From Microbacterium croceum (GTDB taxonomy: Bacteria; Actinomycetota; Actinomycetes; Actinomycetales; Microbacteriaceae), in the NCBI RefSeq assembly GCF_023091245.1, contig NZ_JAHWXN010000001.1, positions 2,108,001 to 2,172,000 of the forward strand: DNA of 64,000 nucleotides. Reading direction: 5' to 3'. Both the position numbers and the translations under genes were made by a program. Below are positions 34,778 through 44,914 of this stretch, piece by piece (the first letter of the stretch is position 1; each line of letters begins with the position of its first letter). The notes under the pieces are model-generated. The model worked only from the letters and a program-made list of their open reading frames with translations, made no database searches and was not told the DNA's origin.

Positions 34778-36874
34778 TCAGTCGGCGAGTCCGAGCGTGT
34801 CCAGGAGCCACGCGAGCTCGAAGGCCCGCTCGCGCCAGGAGTTGTAGCGGCCGCTGACGCCGCCGTGACCGGCCACCATCTCGCACTTCAGCAAGACATC
34901 CGATGCTCCGGCCTCGCGCAGCCGGGCGACCCACTTCGCGGGCTCGACGTAGAGCACGCGGGTGTCGTTCAGCGAGGTCACCGCGAGGATGCGCGGGTAG
35001 TCGACGCCGTCGCGCACGTTCTCGTAGGGGGTGTACGACTTCATGTAGGCGTACACATCCGCATCGTGCAGAGGGTTCCCCCATTCGTCCCACTCGACGA
35101 CCGTGAGCGGTAGAGAGGGGTCGAGGATGCTGGTGAGTGCATCGACGAACGGCACTCCAGCGAGGATGCCCGCGAACAGCTCGGGGGCCAGGTTCGCCAC
35201 GGCACCCATGAGGAGTCCTCCTGCACTGCCGCCCTCGGCGACCAGCCGGTCGGGGGAGGTGACGCCGCCGTCGATCAGGTGCCGGGCGCATGCCACGAAG
35301 TCGGTGAACGTGTTCTTCTTGTGGAGGAGCTTGCCCTCCTCGTACCACTGACGTCCCATCTCGCCGCCGCCCCGCACGTGCGCCACAGCGAAGATCACTC
35401 CCCGGTCGAGGGCGGAGAGGCGCGCGACCGAGAACCCGGGATCGATCGAGTGCTCGTACGAGCCGTACCCGTAGAGGTGCACGGGCCGCGGCGTGTCGCC
35501 CGGCGCGCCGAACGAGCGCTTCCAGACCAGTGAGATCGGCACCCGGGTGCCGTCGGACGCGGTCGCCCATGCCCGCTGCTGGCCGTAGTCGCCGGGCTCG
35601 TACCCGCCGAGCACGGTGGCACGCTTGCGCAGCAGCAGCTCCCTGGTGGCGAGGTCGAGGTCGTAGACCGTTCCCGGTGTCACGAACGAGGTGTAGCCGA
35701 GGCGCAGGTAGGGGGAATGCCACTCCGGGTTCCCGCTGACACCGGCCGAGTAGAGCGGCTCGTCGAACGCGAGCTCGTCGACCGCATGGGAGGAGTAGTC
35801 GAGCAGCCCGATCCGCTCGAGACCCTCACTGCGGTACTCGATCGTGGCGAAGTCACGGAACGCATCCATGCCGAGCAGCCGTCGTCCGGCCACATGCGGA
35901 ACCACGACCTGGACGTCGCCGGTCGGCGCCGAAGCCGCAACCGACACGAGCTCGAAGTCGAGCGCATCCCTGTTATGCAGGATGAAGAGCCGGTCCTCTC
36001 CGGAGACGACGGCATGGTCGACCGAGTACTCGACTCCCTCCTCGCGCGGCCACACCAGCTGGGGCGCGGCCGTGAGGTCTCCGGTCAGGTCGACCAGGTA
36101 CTCCTCGCTCGTGATGCTGGATCCGACGCCGATCACCAGGTAGCGGCGGCTGCGCGTGATGCCCGCGCCGAGCCAGAACTTCTCGTCGGCCTCGTGGAAG
36201 AGTGACACGTCGTCGCTGACCGGGGTGCCGATGCGGTGCAACCAGAGCGTGTCCGGGCGCCAGGCGTCGTCCCGCGTCGTGTACAGGATCGAGGTGCCGT
36301 CAGGGGTGAAGAAGGCGCTCGCGGTGCCGGGGATCTCGTCGTCGAGCGTCTCTCCGGTGGTGAGGTCGCGTACGTGGACCGTGTACACCTCATCGCCCTC
36401 GAAATCGGTCGACCACAGGAGCCGGGAGGAATCATCGCTGGTGTCGAAAGCGCCGAGTGAGAAGAACTCGTGTCCTTCCGCTTCGATGTTCCCGTCGAGC
36501 AGCACGACCTCACCGGGAACCGCGACGCCGGGCTCGAGCACCGGAGGGGTCCAGTCGTCGGGCGAGGCCGCGGCTCGGCAGTGGATGCCGTACTGCGCCC
36601 CCTCTTCGGTGCGGCTGTAGTACCACCAGTCGCCGCGCCGCGTGGGAACCGAGAGATCGGTCTCCTGCACCCGGCCCTTGATCTCCTGGAAGAGCCGCTC
36701 TCGAAGTCCCTCGAGGTGCGCAGTCTGCGCGTCGGTGTAGGCGTTCTCCGCCTCCAGGTGTGCGATGACTTCGGGGGACTCCTTCTCCCGCAGCCACTCA
36801 TACGCGTCTTCCACGGTGTCTCCGTGGTGGGTGCGTGCAGTCGGGCGGCGGGGGGCGATCGGGGCATCAGTCAC
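34778..36874 (-). CDS. ptrB: Oligopeptidase B (S9A prolyl oligopeptidase family)
   Basis: A cytosolic serine peptidase that cuts short peptides after basic residues. A 698-residue protein with an N-terminal beta-propeller (about 70-410) and a C-terminal alpha/beta hydrolase. The nucleophile is in GGSAGG, the His in AGHGG, and the Asp lies between them in SLNDTRV. Also visible are VRGGGEMGRQWYEEGK and the GYGSYEHSIDPGF segment typical of oligopeptidase B. No signal peptide. The GTG start is set by a leaderless promoter six bases away. It is divergent from the phosphate transporter gene. Confidence 0.92.
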   Translation of the reverse strand: MTDAPIAPRRPTARTHHGDTVEDAYEWLREKESPEVIAHLEAENAYTDAQTAHLEGLRERLFQEIKGRVQETDLSVPTRRGDWWYYSRTEEGAQYGIHCRAAASPDDWTPPVLEPGVAVPGEVVLLDGNIEAEGHEFFSLGAFDTSDDSSRLLWSTDFEGDEVYTVHVRDLTTGETLDDEIPGTASAFFTPDGTSILYTTRDDAWRPDTLWLHRIGTPVSDDVSLFHEADEKFWLGAGITRSRRYLVIGVGSSITSEEYLVDLTGDLTAAPQLVWPREEGVEYSVDHAVVSGEDRLFILHNRDALDFELVSVAASAPTGDVQVVVPHVAGRRLLGMDAFRDFATIEYRSEGLERIGLLDYSSHAVDELAFDEPLYSAGVSGNPEWHSPYLRLGYTSFVTPGTVYDLDLATRELLLRKRATVLGGYEPGDYGQQRAWATASDGTRVPISLVWKRSFGAPGDTPRPVHLYGYGSYEHSIDPGFSVARLSALDRGVIFAVAHVRGGGEMGRQWYEEGKLLHKKNTFTDFVACARHLIDGGVTSPDRLVAEGGSAGGLLMGAVANLAPELFAGILAGVPFVDALTSILDPSLPLTVVEWDEWGNPLHDADVYAYMKSYTPYENVRDGVDYPRILAVTSLNDTRVLYVEPAKWVARLREAGASDVLLKCEMVAGHGGVSGRYNSWRERAFELAWLLDTLGLAD

Positions 36875-36880
36875 CGCTCC

Positions 36881-36886
36881 ACGCTA
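36881..36886 (-). promoter_or_regulatory. -10 element of a leaderless promoter for ptrB
   Basis: TAGCGT on the reverse strand, six bases before the GTG. Confidence 0.6.
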
Positions 36887-36934
36887 TCCCAGGTGAAGTT
36901 GACCGGCGCAGGGGAGGGTGGGAAGATTCATCGG

Positions 36935-36967
36935 GGCCGGTTAACGGAAGTCAAACCCACGGTGAAC
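36935..36967 (-). promoter_or_regulatory. Candidate PHO box upstream of the phosphate transporter gene
   Basis: Read on the reverse strand, three contiguous 11-base units GTTCACCGTGG, GTTTGACTTCC and GTTAACCGGCC follow the direct-repeat layout of actinobacterial PhoP boxes. A further partial unit (GGTGAAGTTGACC, 36892-36904) lies nearby. The position between ptrB and pit would suit regulation of pit by phosphate. Confidence 0.5.
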
Positions 36968-37030
36968 TCTTCGTTCGTCACGTCGATCCCGTCGACATCT
37001 CCCTCTTCCTCAAACGACCGAAAGCGAACG

Positions 37031-38373
<1,343 letters not shown>

Positions 38374-38377
<4 letters not shown>

Positions 38378-38709
38378 ACGTCGAGATCGACTGGTCGGCC
38401 TTTCTCCTGGTGTTCGCCGCTGCGCTGATCGGTGCGGCGTCCATCGTCACCTTCTACGCGGTCGGCCTGCGTCTTCTGGTCCGCAGCGGTCGCGCCCCGG
38501 TCGTCAGTCCTGCGGAGTTCACGGATGCCATCACGGTGATCACCGAGAAAGATCTCCGCCGTGCCGCGAAGCAGGCGGCGAAGGCGGCGAAGAAGAGTCC
38601 GCTCAGCGAGGGGGAGAAGAAGCTGTCGCTGATCGGCGCCTATGTCTGCTTCGGGCTCTGCGCGATCGCGGTCGTCGGCGGCATCCTCATCATCGTCGTC
38701 GGCCACTGA
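38374..38709 (+). CDS. Small two-helix membrane protein coupled to pit
   Basis: 111 residues: a membrane helix (about 10-32), a basic Lys/Ala-rich cytosolic loop (RRAAKQAAKAAKK), and a second helix at the C-terminus. It overlaps pit by ATGA and has no other neighbour on the strand, so a role as a pit partner or regulator is likely. The basic loop could pair with the charged tail of the transporter. No family name is assigned. Confidence 0.75.
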
Positions 38710-38730
38710 GCCGGGTGATGGGCCCGTTCG

Positions 38731-39297
38731 TCAGCGCAGCAGCCCCGACACCAGAGCATCGATGATCTCGTCGGTCGACGTCTCAGGGTCGAGCGGCGTC
38801 GTGAGGCGATCGAGCAGCACTCCGTCGAGCGCGTAGTGGAAGAGCGCGATCTCCTGGCGGCTGCCGGGCAGCCCCGCTGCGGCGTTGAACGACACATCGC
38901 CCTCGAAGCCGGCCCGCTGCCAGGCCCCGAGGACGGCGGCGACCTCCGGCCGCCGACTGCTCTCCAGCCTCAGCTCGAACAGTGCGAGGGTCACTTCCCG
39001 CTCATCGGTGAGGCGGCGCACGATGTCGCGGAGGTAGTCGGCGAACAGCGAGGGTCCCGGCTCGGCGGATCCGCGTCGCGCGAGGTCATTCTCCGACGGG
39101 GCGAGACGTTCGCCGATGCGATCCACGAGACCGGTGACCAGAGCCTCGCGGCTGCGGAAATAGTTCGATGTGGTGCCGGTGGGAACGCCGGCCGCCTCGT
39201 CCACCGCGCGGTGGGTGAGTCCGCGTGAGCCTTCGCGGGCGAGTACTGTGAGCCCGGCATCCGCAAGGAGACGTCGTCGTGATTCGTTCTTGGCCAT
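38731..39297 (-). CDS. TetR-family regulator
   Basis: 188 residues with an N-terminal TetR helix-turn-helix (GLTHRAVDEAAGVPTGTTSNYFRSREALV, about 24-52) and a C-terminal helical ligand domain. The start MAKNESRR is favoured because TAGCAT lies seven bases upstream; an in-frame ATG at 39306 overlaps that element. Divergent from the metallophosphoesterase gene with a 108-base intergenic region, which is the probable target. The ligand is unknown. Confidence 0.87.
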   Translation of the reverse strand: MAKNESRRRLLADAGLTVLAREGSRGLTHRAVDEAAGVPTGTTSNYFRSREALVTGLVDRIGERLAPSENDLARRGSAEPGPSLFADYLRDIVRRLTDEREVTLALFELRLESSRRPEVAAVLGAWQRAGFEGDVSFNAAAGLPGSRQEIALFHYALDGVLLDRLTTPLDPETSTDEIIDALVSGLLR

Positions 39298-39304
39298 GCC
39301 CCTC

Positions 39305-39310
39305 ATGCTA
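39305..39310 (-). promoter_or_regulatory. -10 element for the TetR gene
   Basis: TAGCAT on the reverse strand, seven bases before the chosen ATG. Confidence 0.45.
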
Positions 39311-39393
39311 GTGGGAGCACGACAGCCGTCGTGGTCGCGTAGGTGTCCGGGGACACGTTCCGTCGTGGCCGGATGCGATGAGGTGCTCCCGCC

Positions 39394-39399
39394 TAGGCT
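39394..39399 (+). promoter_or_regulatory. -10 element of a leaderless promoter for the phosphoesterase gene
   Basis: TAGGCT, six bases before the ATG. Confidence 0.6.
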
Positions 39400-39405
39400 G
39401 ATGGC

Positions 39406-40326
39406 ATGTCTACGACTCTCGATGAGGAGTATGTGTTCGGGCGGCATCAGCCCGCATCGCACGTGCTCATCCATGTCAGCGATCCGCATTTCCTGGCGGG
39501 GGGAGAGAGTCTCGGGGGCCGGTACGACGTGGAGGCGAACTTCGCGCGCACCCTCGACGCGATCCGACGGGTGCATCCCCATCCTGCGGCGATCGTCATC
39601 ACGGGAGACCTCGCCGATCTGGGGGAGCCCGACGCCTATCGCCGCCTCCGTGCCGCGGTCGAGCCGGTCGCGGCCGAGCTCGACACGGTCGTCATCTGGG
39701 TCGCGGGAAATCACGATGAGCGCCCGGCTCTGCGCGCCGGCCTCCTCGACCTCGCACCCACCGAGGAACCCGTCACCGGTGTCTGGGATCCCCACGGGCT
39801 GCGGTTGATCGCGCTCGACACGACCGTCCCCGGCTGGCATCACGGCGATCTGGACCGCGGGCAGCTCGACTGGCTCGCGCGGATCCTCGAGGAGCCGGCT
39901 CCGCACGGCACGCTCCTGGCGATGCACCATCCGCCGTTGCCGAGTCATCTTCCGCTCTTCGACATCCTCGAGCTGCAGCATCAGGACGAGCTGGCCGCGA
40001 TCATCCGCGGCACGGACGTGCGGGGCATCCTGGCCGGTCATCTCCACTACTCCGCGCACGGCATGTTCGCAGGGGTGCCCGTGAGCGTCTCGTCGGCGAC
40101 GTGCTACACGATGAACGTGGCCCTTCCCGCTCCCGACGTGAACGGGATGGATGCCGCGCAGGCATTCCAACTGGTCCATGTGCACCCGGACACCATCACG
40201 CACACCGTCGTGCCGGTGACGGACGCGCCGACCGGCGCCTACTTCTCCGCCGCATGGCTGGAGCGGATGGCGCGGCTCACCCCGCAGGAGCGCCTCGAGG
40301 CGTTCTCCCGCAAACCGGCGCGCTGA
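39406..40326 (+). CDS. CpdA-like metallophosphoesterase
   Basis: 306 residues with the full calcineurin-like metal site: HVSDPHF (D and H, about 23-29), ITGDLAD (about 65-71), GNHDE (about 100-104), MHHPPLP (His), and GHLHY (about 210-214). This order matches class III cyclic-nucleotide phosphodiesterases such as CpdA/Rv0805 and glycerophosphodiesterase GpdQ. Both cAMP and phosphodiesters are possible substrates. The C-terminal 60 residues resemble the cap found in actinobacterial Rv0805-type proteins. Divergent from a TetR regulator. Confidence 0.85.
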   Translation: MSTTLDEEYVFGRHQPASHVLIHVSDPHFLAGGESLGGRYDVEANFARTLDAIRRVHPHPAAIVITGDLADLGEPDAYRRLRAAVEPVAAELDTVVIWVAGNHDERPALRAGLLDLAPTEEPVTGVWDPHGLRLIALDTTVPGWHHGDLDRGQLDWLARILEEPAPHGTLLAMHHPPLPSHLPLFDILELQHQDELAAIIRGTDVRGILAGHLHYSAHGMFAGVPVSVSSATCYTMNVALPAPDVNGMDAAQAFQLVHVHPDTITHTVVPVTDAPTGAYFSAAWLERMARLTPQERLEAFSRKPAR

Positions 40327-40359
40327 GCCCGCACCGAGGGAGGAACCGGTAAGCGGGCG

Positions 40360-40365
40360 TAGACT
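40360..40365 (+). promoter_or_regulatory. Probable -10 element for aspA
   Basis: TAGACT; predicts a leader of about 43 bases. AAGGAT precedes the ATG, so aspA has a conventional leader. Confidence 0.5.
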
Positions 40366-40414
40366 GAAGGCATCCCCCACCTTCCTCACTCGCCACGACC
40401 CACAAGGATGTGAC

Positions 40415-41875
40415 ATGGCTTCTGCCGCGCCTGCCCTTACCCGCATCGAGTCCGATTCGCTCGGAAGCATGGAGATCCCCGCCGACGCGTACTGGGGTAT
40501 CCACACCGCTCGCGCTGATGCGAACTTCCCGATCACGAAGCGTCCGATCTCGGTGTATCCGGACCTCGTCAGGGCGCTCGCGATGGTCAAGCAGGCGAGC
40601 GCACGGGCGAACCGTGAGATCGGTGTGCTGGATCCCGAGCGCGCCGACCTCATCGACCGGGCGGCGCAGCGCGTCATCGACGGCGAGTTCCACGACCAGT
40701 TCACCGTCGGTGTCATCCAGGGCGGCGCCGGTACCTCGACCAACATGAACGCGAACGAGGTCATCACCAACATCGCACTCGAGATAGCAGGGCGGGAGAA
40801 GGGCGACTATGCCTTCCTGTCGCCGATCGACCACACCAACCGCAGCCAGTCCACGAACGACGTCTACCCGACCGCGGTGAAGATCGGTCTCTCGTTGACG
40901 TTGCGTTCGCTGCTCGACGAGCTCGATCTGCTGCGCCGGTCGTTCCTCGGCAAGGCCGGCGAGTTCCACGACATCCTCAAGGTCGGGCGCACGCAGTTGC
41001 AGGATGCGGTGCCGATGACGCTCGGCCAGGAGTTCCACGGATTCGCGACCACACTCGGCGAGGACCACAGCCGTCTGACCGAGAACGCATCGCTGATGTT
41101 CGAGATCAACATGGGTGCGACCGCGATCGGCACCGGCATCACGACTCATGCCGACTACGCTCCCGCAGTGCTCCGTCACCTGCGCGAGATCACGGCTCTG
41201 GACCTGTCCACCGCGACGGATCTCGTCGAATCGACCAGCGACACGGGCGCCTTCATGTCGTTCTCGTCGTCGCTCAAGCGCAATGCGATCAAGCTCTCCA
41301 AGATCTGCAACGACCTGCGCCTCCTCTCCTCGGGACCGCAGGCCGGGCTCGGAGAGATCAACCTGCCCGCCATGCAGGCCGGTTCCAGCATCATGCCGGG
41401 CAAGGTCAACCCGGTGATCCCCGAGGTCGTCAACCAGGTCGCCTTCGCCGTCGTCGGTGCCGATATGACCGTCACGATGGCGGTGGAGGGCGGGCAGCTG
41501 CAGCTCAACGCCTTCGAGCCGGTGATCGCTCACTCGATCTTCCAATCCATCACCTGGATGCGTCAGGCGATGTGGACGCTGCGCGTCAACTGCGTCGACG
41601 GCATCACCGCGAACCGCGACCGTCTCGGTGCGATGGTCGGCGCCTCCGTCGGCGTCATCACCGCTCTGACCCCGTTCATCGGCTACGCGGCGGCCGCCGC
41701 GCTGGCGAAGACGGCTCTGCTCACCAACCGCAATGTGGCAGACCTCGTGGTCGAGGCCGGGTTGATGTCGCGTGACGAGGTCATGAAGCAGCTGTCTCCC
41801 GCGCGGCTGTCCGGGCTCGAAGCGGTCACCGCCGCGATCCCGATCATCGCGCCGGAGGATCTCATCGAGATCTGA
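40415..41875 (+). CDS. aspA: Aspartate ammonia-lyase
   Basis: Converts aspartate to fumarate and ammonia. 486 residues of the fumarase/aspartase superfamily: DSLGSMEIPADAYWGIHT start (about 14-31), GAGTSTNMNANEVI (about 103-116) and the signature GSSIMPGKVNPVIPE (about 324-338). GIHT and TSTNMN favour aspartase over class II fumarase, which has GAQT at the first site. The product fumarate enters the TCA cycle; the C4-dicarboxylate transporter lies 20 kb away. A terminator follows. Confidence 0.92.
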   Translation: MASAAPALTRIESDSLGSMEIPADAYWGIHTARADANFPITKRPISVYPDLVRALAMVKQASARANREIGVLDPERADLIDRAAQRVIDGEFHDQFTVGVIQGGAGTSTNMNANEVITNIALEIAGREKGDYAFLSPIDHTNRSQSTNDVYPTAVKIGLSLTLRSLLDELDLLRRSFLGKAGEFHDILKVGRTQLQDAVPMTLGQEFHGFATTLGEDHSRLTENASLMFEINMGATAIGTGITTHADYAPAVLRHLREITALDLSTATDLVESTSDTGAFMSFSSSLKRNAIKLSKICNDLRLLSSGPQAGLGEINLPAMQAGSSIMPGKVNPVIPEVVNQVAFAVVGADMTVTMAVEGGQLQLNAFEPVIAHSIFQSITWMRQAMWTLRVNCVDGITANRDRLGAMVGASVGVITALTPFIGYAAAAALAKTALLTNRNVADLVVEAGLMSRDEVMKQLSPARLSGLEAVTAAIPIIAPEDLIEI

Positions 41876-41884
41876 CCCACGCAC

Positions 41885-41922
41885 GACGAAGGCCCCGACG
41901 CGATCTCGCCGGGGCTTTCGTC
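41885..41922 (+). terminator. Terminator after aspA
   Basis: A 13-bp stem with one G-U pair (GACGAAGGCCCCG with CGGGGCTTTCGTC) and a 12-base loop. It lies between convergent genes and could work from both sides; the T-run is short. Confidence 0.65.
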
Positions 41923-41952
41923 ATGTCGCGGAGCCGATCGGCCCAGGAACGA

Positions 41953-42822
41953 TCAGTCCAGGATGCGGCAGTGCGTGGTGAGTGCGCCGATGCCGTCGAT
42001 GCCGACGGTGACCGTCGACCGGTCGCGCAGGAAGATCTGCGGGTCGCGCGAGTAGCCGGCCCCACCGGGGCTGCCGGTGGAGATGAGCGTGCCGGGCAGC
42101 AGGGTCAGCGACTGAGACAGATGCGTGATGAGCGTGGCGACCGACCGGACCATCTGGTCGGTCGAGGCGTCCTGCACGGTGTGCCCGTCGACGACGGTCC
42201 AGATATGCAGGTCTTGCGGGTCCGGGATCTCGTCGGCGGTCACGACGAAGGGGCCCGTGGGGGTGAACCCGTCGAAGGACTTGCATCGCGACCACTGCGC
42301 CTCGGAGAACTGGACGTTACGGGCCGTGATGTCGTTGACGACGGTGTAGCCCCAGACATGGGACAGCGCATCGTCGTGCGTGACGTCCTTGGCGGGGGTG
42401 CCGATGAGCACGCCGAGCTCGGCCTCGTAGTCCACGGCCTCGCTGAGGGTGCGCGGCCATGAGGTCGTGTGCTCGTGCCCGGTGAGCGAGTTCGGCCACA
42501 GCGTGAACACGGTCGGAGCCGTATCGGTCTTCAGACCCAGCTCGCTGGAGTGTGCGGCGTAGTTGAGGCCGACGGCGAGCACAGCCGGCGGTGCGAGAAC
42601 CGCGGAGTCGAAGGTCCACCCCTCCAGCGGGTACCGCGGCGCGGACCCGTCCGCGAGTGCCGCGCGGAGGGCGACGAGCATCTCGTCTCCTCCCTCGATG
42701 AGCTGCTGCAAGGTCGCAGGAGCATCGGCCAGGAGGTCAGAGACGAGGATGGCGTCGGCGTCTTCCACCACGGCGAGAATCGCGCGAGGGGAGTCGGCAC
42801 GGCGCAGATGAGCGAACCGCAT
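41953..42822 (-). CDS. Fumarylacetoacetate hydrolase family protein
   Basis: 289 residues with the FAH catalytic domain. Metal ligands lie in DYEAELGVLIG (two Glu, about 130-140) and ITARNVQFSE, with the GTLISTGSPGGAGYSRDP loop near 250. Members hydrolyse acylpyruvates, decarboxylate oxaloacetate or act in aromatic catabolism. Nothing nearby fixes the substrate. The ATG start has a leaderless promoter. It is convergent with aspA; since oxaloacetate decarboxylase is one known activity of the family, a link to aspartate and fumarate metabolism is possible but speculative. Confidence 0.87.
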   Translation of the reverse strand: MRFAHLRRADSPRAILAVVEDADAILVSDLLADAPATLQQLIEGGDEMLVALRAALADGSAPRYPLEGWTFDSAVLAPPAVLAVGLNYAAHSSELGLKTDTAPTVFTLWPNSLTGHEHTTSWPRTLSEAVDYEAELGVLIGTPAKDVTHDDALSHVWGYTVVNDITARNVQFSEAQWSRCKSFDGFTPTGPFVVTADEIPDPQDLHIWTVVDGHTVQDASTDQMVRSVATLITHLSQSLTLLPGTLISTGSPGGAGYSRDPQIFLRDRSTVTVGIDGIGALTTHCRILD

Positions 42823-42828
42823 GTCTCT

Positions 42829-42834
42829 ACGCTA
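42829..42834 (-). promoter_or_regulatory. -10 element of a leaderless promoter for the FAH-family gene
   Basis: TAGCGT on the reverse strand, six bases before the ATG. Confidence 0.6.
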
Positions 42835-42899
42835 CCGGGTGGGTGCCTCGATCAGCCTGGAGGTGTCCGCCAGATCCCGGCCGTATCGCTTGTGGCCCA

Positions 42900-42905
42900 T
42901 ATGCT
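42900..42905 (+). promoter_or_regulatory. -10 element of a leaderless promoter for the PrsW-type gene
   Basis: TATGCT, six bases before the ATG. Confidence 0.6.
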
Positions 42906-42911
42906 TTGGCT

Positions 42912-44204
42912 ATGACTTTCGGAGGACCGCCTCAGCCGCCGCAGCCGTCGCCGTACACGCCGCCGCCCGCAGAGCCGTCGCCGTACACGCCGCAGCAATA
43001 CTCCCAGTCGCCCTATACACCGGCCCGGTTCGCGCAGCAGCCGACGTACGAGTCCGCTCTCGCACAGCCGACGAGCTACACGCCGCCCGCGCCGGTGGCA
43101 CCGTCGCCCGCCGAGTCCCTGCCGGCGCTGCCGGTGCCGACCACCAAGGGCCGCACGGTATCGATCTGGCTGTTCGGTCTGCTCGGCTTCCTGCTGATCG
43201 CACTGATCGGCTACTTCGCGTGGGCGCTCGGCCCTACCGCCTCCGTGATCGGGCTGGTGCTCGCTCTCATCCCGCTCACGATCGTGTTCCTGGGCGTGCG
43301 GATGATCGACCGGTGGGAGCCGGAGCCGAAGAGGCTCGTGTTCTTCGCCATCGCGTGGGGAGCGATCGCCGCAGTCGGTCTGACACTGCTGGTCGATGTC
43401 GGCCTCACTCTGCTGGTCGGCCCGCGCGACGAGGCGCTCTCGTCCGTGTTCCAGGCACCGATCGTCGAGGAGTTCTGGAAGGGATTCGGCGTCTTCCTGA
43501 TCTTCCTGGTCGCACGACGAGCGTTCGACGGACCGATCGATGGAGTGGTCTACGGCGCGCTCGTCGGTGCGGGCTTCGCGTTCACCGAGAACATCCAGTA
43601 CTTCGCGATCAGCCTGATCGAAGGCGGTGGGGAGCAGCTCACCGTCACCTTCGTCGTGCGCGCCTTGCTCTCCCCGTTCGCCCATGCGATGTTCACGGCG
43701 CTCACCGGCTTCGCGATCGGTCTCGCTGCACGCCGCCATGCATCGGCAGGGACGGCACTCGGTGCCGGTCTGCTGGGGCTGCTCGGCGCGATCCTGCTGC
43801 ACGGCCTGTGGAACGGGTCCGCGACGTTCGCCGACTTCTTCGCGCTGTACTTCACGCTGCAGGTGCCGCTCTTCGTAGGCTTCATCCTCGGTATCGTCGC
43901 CCTGCGCCGCGAGGAGGCGCGCCTGACACGGATCCGGCTCAGCGAGTACGCCGCCGCCGGCTGGTTCACGCCAGAGGAGGTCACCATGCTCGCGACGCCG
44001 GCAGGACGCAAGGTCGGGCTGGCGTGGGCGGCGCAGCTTCGCGGAGACCGTCGTCCCCTCATGCGCGAGTTCATCAAGGATGCGACGGCTCTGGCATCCG
44101 TGCGCCAGCGCGCGATCACCGGTCGTGATCCCCTGGCTGCGGAAGACGAGAGGGCGCTACTGATCCGCACGCGCGCGACCAGGGCGGCGCTGCTCGCTTA
44201 CTGA
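42912..44204 (+). CDS. PrsW-family intramembrane metalloprotease
   Basis: A 430-residue membrane protein. The cytoplasmic N-terminus (1-75) is Pro-rich with three SPYTP repeats. About eight membrane helices follow. The PrsW glutamate and histidine motifs are present: APIVEEFWKG (about 184-193), FTENIQYF, PFAHAMFTAL and LLHGLWNG. PrsW-type proteases cut anti-sigma factors or other single-pass proteins at site 1. A helical C-terminal region of about 90 residues is cytoplasmic. It is divergent from the FAH-family gene, with two leaderless promoters back to back. The substrate is unknown. Confidence 0.9.
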   Translation: MTFGGPPQPPQPSPYTPPPAEPSPYTPQQYSQSPYTPARFAQQPTYESALAQPTSYTPPAPVAPSPAESLPALPVPTTKGRTVSIWLFGLLGFLLIALIGYFAWALGPTASVIGLVLALIPLTIVFLGVRMIDRWEPEPKRLVFFAIAWGAIAAVGLTLLVDVGLTLLVGPRDEALSSVFQAPIVEEFWKGFGVFLIFLVARRAFDGPIDGVVYGALVGAGFAFTENIQYFAISLIEGGGEQLTVTFVVRALLSPFAHAMFTALTGFAIGLAARRHASAGTALGAGLLGLLGAILLHGLWNGSATFADFFALYFTLQVPLFVGFILGIVALRREEARLTRIRLSEYAAAGWFTPEEVTMLATPAGRKVGLAWAAQLRGDRRPLMREFIKDATALASVRQRAITGRDPLAAEDERALLIRTRATRAALLAY

Positions 44205-44240
44205 CGGTCTCTCCGGCTGAGAAGCACCAGCCAGGACAAG

Positions 44241-44291
44241 ACTCAGCGCCCGATGCTGCGGCGATGCCTGCATGTCTACCGGGCGCTGAGT
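44241..44291. repeat. Perfect 12-bp inverted repeat in the PrsW-FKBP gap
   Basis: ACTCAGCGCCCG and CGGGCGCTGAGT, with a 27-base loop. It lies in the 260-base gap 44205-44464 (the longest in the window), which otherwise holds a smaller GGCTG/CAGCC hairpin, a 10-bp palindrome GGGTGCACCC at 44305 and no reading frame I would support. It may terminate the PrsW transcript. Confidence 0.6.
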
Positions 44292-44464
44292 TGATCTGTA
44301 AACAGGGTGCACCCGGTCGTCGCGGGTGTCAAGGGTCACTTGCTGACACAGTCGATCGGCCGCCCGACGACGATCATGTGCGAGGCGCGCGGGGGTGCGG
44401 AATGTTCGCTGTGAGCAGGTGCGCACGCGTTGACCGGTCGGCGGGGCTCCGGTTGGATGGAGTC

Positions 44465-44833
44465 ATGACTGATCGCACAAAGCCTGAGTTCGACGCCCCC
44501 ACCGGTCCCGCTCCCTCGGAGCTCGTGGTCCGCGACCTCATCGAAGGTGATGGTGCCGAGGCCAAGCCCGGCGACACCGTCACCGTGCACTACGCCGGGG
44601 TCGAGTTCGAGTCCGGCGAGGAGTTCGACTCGTCCTGGGGGCGTGGTGAGACCATCCAGTTCCCGCTGCGCGGCCTGATCCAGGGCTGGCAGGATGGCAT
44701 CCCCGGCATGAAGGTCGGCGGTCGCCGTGAGCTCGTGATCCCGCCGCACCTGGCGTACGGCCCCGCGGGCGGCGGACACTTCTTGTCCGGCAAGTCGCTG
44801 ATCTTCATCATCGACCTCGTCGCAGTCGGCTGA
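44465..44833 (+). CDS. FKBP-type peptidyl-prolyl isomerase, cytosolic
   Basis: A 122-residue single-domain FKBP with no signal peptide. Active-site residues are present: VHYAGVEFESGEEFDSSWGR (Tyr, Phe, Asp), the buried Trp in LIQGWQDGIPGM, and HLAYGPAGGG and LIFIIDLV at the end. It should isomerise X-Pro bonds in the cytoplasm. TTGGAT stands six bases before the ATG, a weaker form of the leaderless promoter seen elsewhere. A strong terminator follows. It differs clearly from the exported FKBP at the left end of the window. Confidence 0.92.
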   Translation: MTDRTKPEFDAPTGPAPSELVVRDLIEGDGAEAKPGDTVTVHYAGVEFESGEEFDSSWGRGETIQFPLRGLIQGWQDGIPGMKVGGRRELVIPPHLAYGPAGGGHFLSGKSLIFIIDLVAVG

Positions 44834-44847
44834 CCGACCTCTGCATG

Positions 44848-44878
44848 ACGCGCCCTTCCCTGCGGGGGAGGGCGCGTT
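44848..44878 (+). terminator. Terminator after the FKBP gene
   Basis: ACGCGCCCT and AGGGCGCGT form the base of a stem that can extend to about twelve pairs, followed by TTCTGCG. Confidence 0.7.
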
Positions 44879-44914
44879 CTGCGTCGCCCTGTGGCTTTTC
44901 TCCAGGAGATTCCT

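Noticed and set aside
36470..37030. N-terminal extension of the pit gene on an open frame
   Set aside because: The frame overlaps ptrB and the PHO box, and the transporter sequence starts with the first membrane helix after GTG 37031.
44241..44291. Possible tRNA or attachment site in the 44.2 kb gap
   Set aside because: There is no cloverleaf, no anticodon stem and no direct repeat with an integrase gene.
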